Shown: piece by piece, positions 8,957 to 16,993 of the stretch
Numbering within the stretch: the stretch's first letter is position 1
Layout of the letters: each line of letters starts with the position of its first letter
NCBI RefSeq assembly: GCF_937967675.1
Contig: NZ_CALBSN010000190.1
Span: forward strand, 1-28,605
Source: an uncultured Flavobacterium sp.
GTDB lineage: Bacteria > Bacteroidota > Bacteroidia > Flavobacteriales > Flavobacteriaceae
Reading direction: 5' to 3'
DNA: 28,605 nucleotides
Notes under the pieces: model-generated
What the model was told of the DNA's origin: nothing
The model's database searches: none
The model's input: only the letters and a program-made list of their open reading frames with translations
Translations under genes and position numbers: made by a program

Positions 8957-9005
8957 ATTAACTTTTAATTAGAACAAACAACTAATTAAAAGTTAATTTT
9001 TTTTT
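8957..9005 (+). terminator. Terminator of the carbonic anhydrase/DUF2490 unit
   Basis: A perfect 15-bp stem (8957-8971 with 8983-8997, ATTAACTTTTAATTA and its complement) with an 11-nt loop runs into nine consecutive T residues (8997-9005). The stem is A/T-only apart from one G:C pair. Its 3' arm contains the TAAAAGTT element of the next promoter module. Confidence 0.7.
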
Positions 9006-9031
9006 ATTTAATAGTAATACTATTATATTTG
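8987..9031 (+). promoter_or_regulatory. Operator/promoter of the TetR-ABC-HlyD-TolC operon (copy 2 of the shared module)
   Basis: TAAAAGTTAA begins at 8987, and the perfect palindrome TAATAGTA-A-TACTATTA begins at 9009, exactly 22 bp later, as in the copy at 7275. The -7 box TATATTTG (9024-9031) again shares the last two bases of the palindrome. The intervening bases differ from copy 1, being mostly a T tract. This argues that the matched parts are kept for function. Autoregulation by the adjacent TetR gene is inferred. Confidence 0.7.
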
Positions 9032-9058
9032 CACGTAATTTTTTTAAATTAAATTATT

Positions 9059-9730
9059 ATGTCAAACTTACTTCCCAATCTAAAAATTACTATTTACAAA
9101 AAACTTTATGTTAAAGACCCTGAGACGTCAGATTTAGGGAATAAAATTTTAAAAAACAGCATCATACTAATTGATGAAATTGGATTTGAAGCATTTACTT
9201 TTAAAAAATTAGGTGAGAAAATTCAGTCTAATGAAAGTTCCATTTATCGCTACTTTGAAAACAAGCATAAACTATTGGTTTATCTAACTTCATGGTATTG
9301 GTCTTGGATAGAATATCGAATGGCTTTTGCTACAACCAATGTTTCAAATCCGATTGAAAAGCTAGAAAAAGCAATTAAACTAGTTACCGAAAATGTAGTA
9401 GACGATAATGCAACTCCGCATATCAATGAAGAAATTTTAAGCCGAATTATCGTTGAGGAATTTACAAAAACCTTAATGACTAAAGAAGTTGACAACGAAA
9501 ATAAAGAAGGTTTTTTCTTAGTTTATAAAAGAGTAATCAATCGCATTATTGATATCATAAAAGAAGTGAATCCAGAATATCCTTACGCAAAAAGTTTAGC
9601 TTCAAACATTGTAGAAGGTGCGCTGCATCAACATTTTTTAAAAAATCATCTGAAAACTATTACCAACTTATCTGAAAAAGAATGCGCAACCGAATTCTAC
9701 ACAGATATGGCTAAAAAAATACTACTATGA
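9059..9730 (+). CDS. TetR/AcrR family transcriptional regulator
   Basis: A 223-residue cytoplasmic DNA-binding protein. After a 24-residue lead, the N-terminal helices contain the TetR helix-turn-helix at about residues 46-72 (FTFKKLGEKIQSNESSIYRYF, then NKHKLL). The C-terminal remainder is the variable ligand-binding and dimerisation part; its ligand cannot be read from sequence. It is the first gene of an operon with an ABC exporter, HlyD and TolC partners. Its stop overlaps the next start (ATGA, 9727-9730), which indicates translational coupling. A 17-bp palindrome overlaps its own promoter and recurs before the carbonic anhydrase gene, so it probably represses both units and is relieved by a small molecule or envelope cue. 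Confidence 0.9.
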   Translation: MSNLLPNLKITIYKKLYVKDPETSDLGNKILKNSIILIDEIGFEAFTFKKLGEKIQSNESSIYRYFENKHKLLVYLTSWYWSWIEYRMAFATTNVSNPIEKLEKAIKLVTENVVDDNATPHINEEILSRIIVEEFTKTLMTKEVDNENKEGFFLVYKRVINRIIDIIKEVNPEYPYAKSLASNIVEGALHQHFLKNHLKTITNLSEKECATEFYTDMAKKILL

Positions 9731-11379
9731 CACCATTAAAAAGATTCAAAAACCTCATCTTAATAGACAAACAAGATATTTATCAAATTTTCTTGTATTC
9801 AATCATAGCTGGATTAATCAGTTTGTCGTTGCCTTTGGGAATTCAATCAATTATCAACTTTATTCAGGCTGGAAAAGTTAGCACTTCTTGGATAATCTTA
9901 GTTGTTATTGTAGTTGTTGGTGTAGCCTTTGTAGGTTTGTTAAGAATAATGCAATTTCGAATCACAGAGAACTTACAGCAAAAAATATTTGTGCGCTCGT
10001 CATTTGAATTTGCATATCGTTTTCCAAAAATAAAATTCAATGAATTACACAATCAATATCCACCAGAATTAGCGAATCGATTTTTTGATACGTTAACAGT
10101 TCAAAAAGGATTTACGAAACTTTTACTCGATATTTCTGGGGCAACTTTGCAAATCTTTTTTGGTATTATTTTACTTTCTTTATATCACTCCTTTTTCATT
10201 TTTTTTGGCCTTATACTTTTAATATTATTGTATTTGATTTTCAAAATCAACTTCAATCTAGGTTTAGAAACTAGTTTAAAAGAATCAAAATACAAATACA
10301 AAATTGCACATTGGTTACAAGAAATTGCCAGAAATCATTTGAGTTTTAAAAGCAATTCTATTTTTAATTATTCGCTACACAAAAACGACAAATTGGTTAA
10401 TGAATATCTGAAACAACGTGAAAATCATTTTCAAGTTTTAATGAAGCAATTTGTTCAGTTAACTGGATTTAAAATTTTAATTACTGCTGGTCTATTAATA
10501 ATTGGAGGGTTATTAGTAATCAATCAACAAATGAACATCGGACAATTTGTTGCTGCTGAAATTATCATTTTGAGTATTATAGCTGCAGTAGAAAAGCTAT
10601 TTTCGGGATTAGAATTGTTTTATGATGTATTAACTTCATTAGAAAAATTAGGTTCTGTGGTTGATCTAGAATTAGAAGAAGATATCCAAAATTCAAACTA
10701 TTTAGTAGATAAAAACAAACTTACAATCGAAACTGAAAACTTATCATTTACTTATCCAAAATCAGACAAAGAAATATTGAAAAATATTAATTTATCTATT
10801 GAACCAAAACAACATACGTTAATTTTAGGTGAAAATGGTTCTGGAAAAACTACTTTAATGCGATTATTAGCAAGATTAATCGAACCCACATCAGGAAGTA
10901 TTTTTATCAATAATACAAATTATAAAAAATATTCTTCAGATGAATATCGCTCTAAAATAGGAATTATTACAGCTCAGGAAATGCCTTTTGAAGGAACCAT
11001 TCTTGAAAACATCACATGTAATAATCCTGAAATTAAAATGGAAATGGTATTTGAATTAGTAGAAAAATTAAAACTTACCGAAGCCATAAAAGCACTACCA
11101 AAAGGTTTAGATACCCCAATTTCATCTGAAGGAAAACAAATTAATTCATCAACAATACAAAAAATTGTTCTGGCTCGTTGTATTATCAACAAACCCAAAT
11201 TATTATTTTTAGAAAATCCCTTGGACAAATCTGACGAACAAACTTGCAAAGAAATCATTGATTTTTTAAGCGAAGAAAAACATCCATGGACACTCGTTGT
11301 TGCAAGTAAAAACAATTATTGGAAACAAATTTGTAAGCAAACCATTCTTTTGGAAAAAGGTGAAATTAAATCCATTTAA
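9727..11379 (+). CDS. ABC exporter, fused membrane and ATP-binding domains, degenerate catalytic motifs
   Basis: A 550-residue half-transporter with hydrophobic helices between about residues 20 and 290, then a nucleotide-binding domain from about 330. No C39 peptidase domain is present. Walker A is intact (GENGSGKTT, 368-376), as is the Q-loop (Gln417). By position, the signature LSGGQ is INSST (472-476). The Walker B Asp-Glu pair is Glu496-Asn497, and the H-loop histidine is Lys528. A homodimer would therefore lack the catalytic glutamate, the switch histidine and the signature serine, so ATP hydrolysis should be slow or absent. It overlaps the TetR gene by 4 bp and precedes the HlyD gene by 3 bp. 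Together with HlyD and TolC it resembles a type I secretion or efflux complex of unknown substrate. Confidence 0.88.
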   Translation: MTPLKRFKNLILIDKQDIYQIFLYSIIAGLISLSLPLGIQSIINFIQAGKVSTSWIILVVIVVVGVAFVGLLRIMQFRITENLQQKIFVRSSFEFAYRFPKIKFNELHNQYPPELANRFFDTLTVQKGFTKLLLDISGATLQIFFGIILLSLYHSFFIFFGLILLILLYLIFKINFNLGLETSLKESKYKYKIAHWLQEIARNHLSFKSNSIFNYSLHKNDKLVNEYLKQRENHFQVLMKQFVQLTGFKILITAGLLIIGGLLVINQQMNIGQFVAAEIIILSIIAAVEKLFSGLELFYDVLTSLEKLGSVVDLELEEDIQNSNYLVDKNKLTIETENLSFTYPKSDKEILKNINLSIEPKQHTLILGENGSGKTTLMRLLARLIEPTSGSIFINNTNYKKYSSDEYRSKIGIITAQEMPFEGTILENITCNNPEIKMEMVFELVEKLKLTEAIKALPKGLDTPISSEGKQINSSTIQKIVLARCIINKPKLLFLENPLDKSDEQTCKEIIDFLSEEKHPWTLVVASKNNYWKQICKQTILLEKGEIKSI

Positions 11380-11382
11380 GCC

Positions 11383-12726
11383 ATGCTAAACATCACAAAA
11401 AATAGAATTGATCAATTCGTAAAGTTAGAGCAATTCAAATCGGGACAAATATTCAAAGAACAAAAGCATTACAAAGTAATTCGAAAGATTATTTGGGCTT
11501 TTGTTATCATGGTTGTTTTATTTCTTTTTCTTCCTTGGACACAAAATATTCAAGGAACAGGAAATGTTACCACTTTAAAACCTAATCAACGTCCTCAAAC
11601 CATACAAACAGTAATTGCAGGAAGAATTGAGAAATGGTTTGTAAATGAAGGCGATTTTGTAAAAAAAGGAGATACCATTCTATTTATCTCAGAAATTAAA
11701 GAAGATTATTTAGACCCTAATTTAATTGAAAACACAGGCAATCAAGTAAAGGCTAAAGAAAATGCAGCTATATCATACGCTGATAAAGTAAAAGCATTGG
11801 AGAGTCAGATGGGCGCTATTCAAAATGAAAAAAACTTAAAATTAAAACAAGCGCAAAACAAACTTAAACAAGCATATTTAAAAGTACAAAGTGATAGTAT
11901 CGATTTTGAAGCCACTAAAACACAACTTAAAATTGCAAAAACACAGTATATGCGTTCTGTAAATTTAAACAAAGAAGGGTTAAAACCAATGACCGATGTG
12001 GAGGAAAAACGCATGAAATTACAAGAAACGGAGGCAAAAATTATTACACAAGAAAACAAATATATTACTAGTAAAAACGAGGTTTTAAATGCAACAATGG
12101 AACTCAACAGAATTAGCGCCGAATATGCAGAAAAAAACGCAAAAGCAAGTAGCGACAAGCAAACTGCTTTGAGTTCGCAATTTGATACTGAAGCACAAGT
12201 TAACAAACTTAAAAATCAATATAAAAACTATCAAATTAGAAATGGATTGTATTACATTACAGCCCCACAAGATGGTTATGTTAACCGTGCATTACAATCT
12301 GGAATAGGCGAAACCATAAAAGAAGGAACTTCTGTAGTTAGTATTATGCCTTCAAAATATGACATTGCTGTAGAAACTTATATTGATCCTGTTGATTTTC
12401 CTTTAATAAATAATGGCGAAAAAGTAAGAGTTTGGTTTGATGGATGGCCTACAATTGTTTTCAGCGGTTGGCCAGATGTTTCATATGGAACTTTTGGAGG
12501 AATAATCGTTGCAAAAGAAAATTTTATTAGTCCAAACGGAAAATACCGTGTACTAATTGCTCCTGATCCGAAAGATAAAAAATGGCCAAAACAACTAAGC
12601 ATTGGAGCTGGAACTCAAACTTTAGCATTGCTAGACGATGTCCCAATTTGGTTTGAAATTTGGCGAACTCTAAATGGATTTCCTCCTAATTTTTATCAAC
12701 CTGCAACAGAAAACACTAAAAAATAA
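11383..12726 (+). CDS. HlyD family periplasmic adaptor (membrane fusion protein)
   Basis: A 447-residue adaptor that would link the inner-membrane ABC protein to the outer-membrane TolC-type channel. One N-terminal transmembrane helix (about residues 36-52) is followed by a lipoyl-like half-motif (VIAGRIEKWFVNEGDFVKKGDTIL). Next come a long Lys/Glu/Gln-rich coiled coil at about 125-280, the second lipoyl half (YYITAPQDGYVNRAL) and a beta-barrel region (VETYIDPVDFPLINNGEKV, then VWFDGWP). Its start lies 3 bp after the ABC gene, and its stop overlaps the TolC-type start by one base (TAATG), so the four genes are translated from one message. The long hairpin suits a tripartite exporter. The cargo is unknown. 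Confidence 0.92.
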   Translation: MLNITKNRIDQFVKLEQFKSGQIFKEQKHYKVIRKIIWAFVIMVVLFLFLPWTQNIQGTGNVTTLKPNQRPQTIQTVIAGRIEKWFVNEGDFVKKGDTILFISEIKEDYLDPNLIENTGNQVKAKENAAISYADKVKALESQMGAIQNEKNLKLKQAQNKLKQAYLKVQSDSIDFEATKTQLKIAKTQYMRSVNLNKEGLKPMTDVEEKRMKLQETEAKIITQENKYITSKNEVLNATMELNRISAEYAEKNAKASSDKQTALSSQFDTEAQVNKLKNQYKNYQIRNGLYYITAPQDGYVNRALQSGIGETIKEGTSVVSIMPSKYDIAVETYIDPVDFPLINNGEKVRVWFDGWPTIVFSGWPDVSYGTFGGIIVAKENFISPNGKYRVLIAPDPKDKKWPKQLSIGAGTQTLALLDDVPIWFEIWRTLNGFPPNFYQPATENTKK

Positions 12727-14114
12727 TGAAATCGAAACTATTTTATATCTTCATTTTCATTTGTAGTTCAATGATTTTATTTGGGCAAAATAACCCAACA
12801 GAATTCACGTACAATGAATTTTTAGGTTATGTAAAAAAATACCATCCATTAGTAAAACAAGCCGATTTAAAATTAAACGAAGCCCAAGCTAATTTAATGC
12901 AAGCGCGAGGTGCTTTTGATCCAAAAATTGAAGTAGATTTTAATGAAAAACAATTTAAAAACAATGAATATTACTCTATTTTAAACAGTAGTTTTAAAAT
13001 TCCTACTTGGTACGGAATTGAGCTTAAAGCCGGATTTGATAATGCTGAAGGAATGTATGTTAATCCTGAAAACACATTACCAAATAGTGGATTAACCTCG
13101 TTTGGAATCTCAATTCCTGTTGGACAAGGATTATTCATTAATCAGCGAATGGCTGATATTAGAAAAGCGAAAATTGCACAAAATTTAAATGCGGCCGAAC
13201 GTAATTTACAAGCAATTGAAGTTTTGTATGAAGCTTCTATAAGCTATGCAAACTGGAAAAGAGCTTTTGAAGAAGTAAAATTATATGAAAATTACCTTGT
13301 TAATGCGTCAAATCGATATAAAGGAATTGAAAAATTAATCTCAGAAGGCGATAAACCAGCAATTGACAGCATTGAAGCGGGAATTGTTGTAAAAACAAGA
13401 TTGTTAAATTTAGAAGACGCTAAATTAAAACTTATTAAAGCGAAGTTAGAATTATCAAACTATTTATGGTTAGAAAATAATGTCCCTTTAGAATTAAAGG
13501 ATGATTTAATACCCGAAATTACATTATCAAAAACGATAAAAGAAGTTTTACAGATAAATGAATTAAGAACAATTGATTTAGACAATCATCCAAAAATTCA
13601 AGCTTTAGATGCTAAAATTGCAATGCTAAAAGTGGATCGAAAATTAAAAGCAAATGCGCTTTTACCCAAGTTAGATTTGAGTTACAATTATTTATCAGAA
13701 CCCAGTTATATTGACAATTATCGTTTTGAAGATTATAAAATTGGTGTAAATTTTTCGTTTCCAATATTTTTACGAAAAGAACGCGGAAGTTTAAAATTAT
13801 CCGATTTAAAAATTCAGGATTCAGAATTTGGGCTACAATTTGAACGAAAAAATTTGGAAAACAAAATCAAAGCACAACAGCAAGAAATTGTTTCGCTTCA
13901 AAAACAGCAAGATTACAATAATAAATTAGTAAAAGATTTTACCACATTGCTAAACGCAGAAGACCGCTTATTTGAAATGGGAGAAAGTTCTTTATTTATT
14001 ATTAATTCTAGAGAGAATTCATTGGTGAGTTCACAAATTAATGAAATTGCTCTTGAAAATCGCTATTTGAATGCTGTAATCGGATTATATAAAACATTGG
14101 CAAATCCACAATAA
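12726..14114 (+). CDS. TolC family outer-membrane efflux protein
   Basis: A 462-residue outer-membrane channel subunit, expected to form a trimeric barrel and tunnel. Its Sec signal peptide ends around residue 21 (SMILFGQ). Two OEP-type repeats follow. The first has TYNEFLGYVKKYHPLVKQADLKLNEAQANL; the second has NHPKIQALDAKIAMLKVDRKLKANALLPKLDLSYNY, the typical LPKLDLSY turn leading to membrane strands. Long amphipathic coiled-coil helices lie between them. It is the last gene of the TetR-ABC-HlyD-TolC operon and overlaps the HlyD stop by one base. A strong bidirectional terminator follows 4 bp after the stop. Confidence 0.93.
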   Translation: MKSKLFYIFIFICSSMILFGQNNPTEFTYNEFLGYVKKYHPLVKQADLKLNEAQANLMQARGAFDPKIEVDFNEKQFKNNEYYSILNSSFKIPTWYGIELKAGFDNAEGMYVNPENTLPNSGLTSFGISIPVGQGLFINQRMADIRKAKIAQNLNAAERNLQAIEVLYEASISYANWKRAFEEVKLYENYLVNASNRYKGIEKLISEGDKPAIDSIEAGIVVKTRLLNLEDAKLKLIKAKLELSNYLWLENNVPLELKDDLIPEITLSKTIKEVLQINELRTIDLDNHPKIQALDAKIAMLKVDRKLKANALLPKLDLSYNYLSEPSYIDNYRFEDYKIGVNFSFPIFLRKERGSLKLSDLKIQDSEFGLQFERKNLENKIKAQQQEIVSLQKQQDYNNKLVKDFTTLLNAEDRLFEMGESSLFIINSRENSLVSSQINEIALENRYLNAVIGLYKTLANPQ

Positions 14115-14118
14115 ATAA

Positions 14119-14145
14119 AAAAACCTTCGCAATGCGAAGGTTTTT
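14119..14145. terminator. Bidirectional terminator between the TolC and RRM genes
   Basis: A perfect 12-bp stem (AAAAACCTTCGC, loop AAT, GCGAAGGTTTTT) has an A run on one side and a T run on the other. It lies between convergent genes and can serve both. Confidence 0.92.
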
Positions 14146-14166
14146 AATTTTATATCCAAAAAAATA

Positions 14167-14496
14167 TTAGTAACGACCTCTGTTGTTATCTCTATTGTTC
14201 GAATAACCACCTCTACCACCTGAATTACGATCGAAGCTTCTTCTTTCTCCTTCTGGTTTTGGTTCAGATTTGTTAACTACGATTTTTCTACCTTCGATAG
14301 TTCCACCGTTTAATTCGTCAATTGCTTTTTGAGCTTCAGCATCATTAGCCATTTCAACAAATCCAAATCCTTTACTTCTTCCGGTAAATTTATCAGAGAT
14401 AATTTTAACTGATTCTACAGCTCCATACTCTTCAAAATAACCTCTTAAATCTGCTTCCTCTACACTGAATGGAAGACTTCCTACAAAAATGTTCAT
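14167..14496 (-). CDS. RNA-binding protein with one RRM domain and a Gly/Arg-rich tail
   Basis: A 109-residue single-RRM protein of the small bacterial RRM group. RNP2 is IFVGSL (residues 3-8) and RNP1 is KGFGFVEM (42-49), with the aromatic residues that stack on RNA present in both. From about residue 78 the tail is charged and then rich in Gly, Arg, Asn and Ser (GGRGGY, RDNNRGRY), resembling RGG-type RNA-binding tails. It probably binds single-stranded RNA as a chaperone or post-transcriptional regulator; its targets are unknown. It is monocistronic, with a -7 box at 14526-14519, and shares a bidirectional terminator with the convergent TolC gene. Confidence 0.95.
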   Translation of the reverse strand: MNIFVGSLPFSVEEADLRGYFEEYGAVESVKIISDKFTGRSKGFGFVEMANDAEAQKAIDELNGGTIEGRKIVVNKSEPKPEGERRSFDRNSGGRGGYSNNRDNNRGRY

Positions 14497-14518
14497 CTAT
14501 GAAAAATTTAATTCCTTA

Positions 14519-14526
14519 CAAAGGTA
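14519..14526 (-). promoter_or_regulatory. -7 promoter box of the RRM protein gene
   Basis: TACCTTTG on the minus strand, a perfect TAnnTTTG match, lies 22 bp before the start codon and would give a leader of roughly 18 nt. Confidence 0.55.
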
Positions 14527-14665
14527 GGCTATTTAATGTTGTTAAAAGGTTAAAGTTTGGTTTATTTTCAAAAACAACCCATTTTCGCTAAAAATTTCAA
14601 AATCAAAAAGTTAGTTATTTAAAATATTTTCAATTTCAGACCGTTTATATTTAAAAAATTTTCAT

Positions 14666-14700
14666 AAAAAGAAAGACAACCTTTCGATTGTCTTTCTTTT
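14666..14700 (-). terminator. Terminator of the CoA-transferase gene
   Basis: A perfect 13-bp stem (14667-14679 with 14688-14700, AAAAGAAAGACAA and its complement) encloses an 8-nt loop, with an A run on the plus strand that becomes a U tract on the minus-strand transcript. It lies 17 bp past the stop. Confidence 0.85.
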
Positions 14701-14717
14701 ACTAACTCTAAATTATT

Positions 14718-15995
14718 CTACTTATGCAAACCAATCATTTCATAATAAGAACGCTCAATGGTTTCTTGATGGTTAGGGTGTGCAATTTTGACTAACTCTG
14801 CAACTCTTTGTTTTAGTGTTTTTCCATATAAATCAGCAATACCGTTTTCGGTAATGATGTAATGAGCATGTGCTCGAGTTGTTACCACTCCTGCTCCTTG
14901 TTTTAAATAAGGCACAATTCTACTCTCACCTCTTTTCGTAATCGAAGGTAAGGCGATAATAGCTTTTCCACCTTCACTTAATGATGCTCCTCGAATAAAA
15001 TCCATTTGACCACCAACTCCAGAATACATAGTGCTTCCGATAGAATCCGCACAAACTTGACCAGTTAAATCTACTTCTATAGCAGAATTAATAGCCACCA
15101 TTCTTGGATTTCTACGAATTCGAGCCGTATCATTTACCATTGAAGATTCCTTCATTTCGATAAACGGATTATCATCCACAAAATCATACAATCGTTTTGA
15201 TCCCATTAAGAAAGTTGCTAAAGCTCTACCTCTTAATGTTCCTTTATAATTACAGTTTATGACATCGTTTTCTATCAAATCGATAACACCATCGGAAAAC
15301 ATTTCGGTGTGCAATCCTAAATCTTTGTGATTCGTTAATTTACTCAATGCCGCATTTGGTATCGAACCAATTCCCATTTGAAGAGTACTTTTATCTTCAA
15401 TTAAAGAGGCTACATAAGCACCTATTTTTTCTTCCTCAGCAGTAAATGGAGCCACATCGTGTGCATAAATAGGTAAATTTACATCTACTAAATAATCAAT
15501 TTCAGAAACGTGTAAAATCCCATCACCAAAAGTTCTTGGCATTTGCGGATTTACTTGAGCTACAACTATTTTTGCATTTTCAATTGCCGCTACCGAAGCT
15601 TCAACCGAAACCCCTAAAGAACAATATCCATGACTATCAGGTGGTGAAACGTGTATAAATGCTACATCTAATTTCACTACATTTTTTCTAAACAATAAAG
15701 GCAATTCACTTAAAAAAACCGGAGTGTAAGAACCGTTTCCTGCTTTTAAAGTATGACGAACATTAGCACCAATAAAAAAGGAATTTACGTGAAAACTTTC
15801 TGCTAATTCAGGATTAGCATAAGGCGCATCACCTTCTGTGTGTAGATGACATAGTTCTACATTTCTAAGCTCAGATGCTCTATCTGTTAACGCTTTTGTT
15901 AAAATTGTTGGCGTAGCAGCTGCTGCCTGAACGTAGACCCTATCGCCACTTTTTACTACTTGTACAGCTTCCGCTGCGGTTACATATTTTCCCAT
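14718..15995 (-). CDS. Acetyl-CoA hydrolase/transferase family protein (4-hydroxybutyrate CoA-transferase type)
   Basis: A 425-residue cytoplasmic family I CoA-transferase that moves CoA between carboxylic acids through a glutamyl-CoA intermediate; acetate/acetyl-CoA is the usual partner. Visible hallmarks are VSPPDSHGYCSLG, the GIGSIPNAAL loop and the predicted nucleophile Glu231 in HTEMFSDG. The C-terminal block GGQMDFIRGASLSEGGKAIIALPS is typical of the Cat1/AbfT/Ach1 family. The length fits the 4-hydroxybutyrate CoA-transferase branch better than the longer succinyl-CoA:acetate branch. No fermentation genes are next to it, so the physiological acid cannot be assigned. It is monocistronic, with its own -7 box and terminator. 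Confidence 0.9.
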   Translation of the reverse strand: MGKYVTAAEAVQVVKSGDRVYVQAAAATPTILTKALTDRASELRNVELCHLHTEGDAPYANPELAESFHVNSFFIGANVRHTLKAGNGSYTPVFLSELPLLFRKNVVKLDVAFIHVSPPDSHGYCSLGVSVEASVAAIENAKIVVAQVNPQMPRTFGDGILHVSEIDYLVDVNLPIYAHDVAPFTAEEEKIGAYVASLIEDKSTLQMGIGSIPNAALSKLTNHKDLGLHTEMFSDGVIDLIENDVINCNYKGTLRGRALATFLMGSKRLYDFVDDNPFIEMKESSMVNDTARIRRNPRMVAINSAIEVDLTGQVCADSIGSTMYSGVGGQMDFIRGASLSEGGKAIIALPSITKRGESRIVPYLKQGAGVVTTRAHAHYIITENGIADLYGKTLKQRVAELVKIAHPNHQETIERSYYEMIGLHK

Positions 15996-16015
15996 ACCTA
16001 ATGAAATTTATACTG

Positions 16016-16023
16016 CAAAATTA
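16016..16023 (-). promoter_or_regulatory. -7 promoter box of the CoA-transferase gene
   Basis: TAATTTTG on the minus strand matches TAnnTTTG and lies 20 bp before the start codon. A good -33 TTG at the right spacing is not evident. Confidence 0.5.
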
Positions 16024-16117
16024 TGCTCTAATTTAGGGATAAAATATGACAATTCTCATATTTAGTTACAGGTTTTGGGTTAATGGCAATAAGCTATTCC
16101 AATTTAAAATTGAATTA

Positions 16118-16157
16118 TGAATTTGTACTTATAATTGAACTTGAATTCGTACTTTTG
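16118..16157 (+). promoter_or_regulatory. Promoter region of map with a 13-bp direct repeat
   Basis: A -7 box TACTTTTG (16150-16157) lies 17 bp before the map ATG. Two near-identical 13-mers, TGAATTTGTACTT (16118-16130) and TGAATTCGTACTT (16142-16154), differ at one base and are spaced 24 bp apart. The second one overlaps the -7 box. Confidence 0.5.
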
Positions 16158-16174
16158 CTTCGAAATTTTGCATT

Positions 16175-16993
16175 ATGATTGTAATTAAAACTCTTGAAGA
16201 AATCGAATTGATGCGCGAAAGTGCTTTAATTGTTTCAAAAACGTTAGGAATGATTGCTAAGGAAATTAAACCTGGCGTAACTACTTTATATTTAGACAAA
16301 TTAGCAGAAGATTTTCTTCGTTCGCACGGAGCAGAACCTGCATTTTTAGGCATGTATGGGTTTCCGAATTCGCTTTGTATGAGTCCAAACACACAAGTAG
16401 TTCACGGCATTCCTAATAATATTCCGTTACAAGATGGCGACATCATTTCGGTTGATTGTGGTGCTTTCAAAAATGGTTTTTATGGCGACCATGCTTACAC
16501 TTTTGAAGTAGGTGAAGTAGCTCAAGAAACAAAAAAGCTTTTACAAGTTACTAAGGAATCGCTTTACGTTGGAATTCGTGAAACTAAAGTTGGAAATCGT
16601 GTGGAAGATATCGGGCATGCCATCCAACAATATTGTGAAAGTCATGGTTATGGTGTAGTTCGCGAATTATGCGGACACGGTTTAGGTAGAAAAATGCACG
16701 AAGATCCAGAAGTTCCTAATTACGGAAAACGTGGTCGTGGAAAAAAATTAGTTAACGGAATGGTAATCGCAATTGAACCTATGATTAACATGGGAACCAA
16801 AAACATCAAACAGCATAAAGACGGTTGGACCATTACCACAGCTGATGGAAAACCAAGTGCACACTTCGAACATGATGTAGCAATCGTTGACGGAAAACCT
16901 GAATTATTATCCACTTTTGCTTACATCTATGAAGCTTTAGGAATTGTAAGTAATGAAGAAGATGGATTGAGACAAAAACCTTTAGTGCTGTAA
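16175..16993 (+). CDS. map: Methionine aminopeptidase, type I
   Basis: Removes the initiator methionine from nascent proteins in the cytoplasm using a two-metal centre. The 272-residue pita-bread enzyme has all five metal ligands: Asp94 (SVDCGA), Asp105 (YGDHAYTF), His168 (CGHGLGRKMHEDPEVPNYG), Glu201 (IAIEPMI) and Glu232 (AHFEHDVAI). The substrate-binding histidine is at about residue 78 (VVHGIP). It lacks an N-terminal zinc-finger extension, so it is the short bacterial form. Its stop codon overlaps the start of a methyltransferase gene by one base (TAATG), so the two are translationally coupled. A -7 box lies directly upstream. Confidence 0.98.
   Translation: MIVIKTLEEIELMRESALIVSKTLGMIAKEIKPGVTTLYLDKLAEDFLRSHGAEPAFLGMYGFPNSLCMSPNTQVVHGIPNNIPLQDGDIISVDCGAFKNGFYGDHAYTFEVGEVAQETKKLLQVTKESLYVGIRETKVGNRVEDIGHAIQQYCESHGYGVVRELCGHGLGRKMHEDPEVPNYGKRGRGKKLVNGMVIAIEPMINMGTKNIKQHKDGWTITTADGKPSAHFEHDVAIVDGKPELLSTFAYIYEALGIVSNEEDGLRQKPLVL

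Noticed and set aside
11820..12206. A 128-codon open frame antisense to the HlyD gene
   Set aside because: It lies wholly within the coiled-coil part of a clear gene, is rich in Phe, Ser, Cys and Leu as expected of a shadow frame, and has no promoter.
9727..14114. Bacteriocin-type type I secretion system
   Set aside because: The ABC protein has no C39 peptidase domain, and no small double-glycine leader peptide gene was found around the operon.
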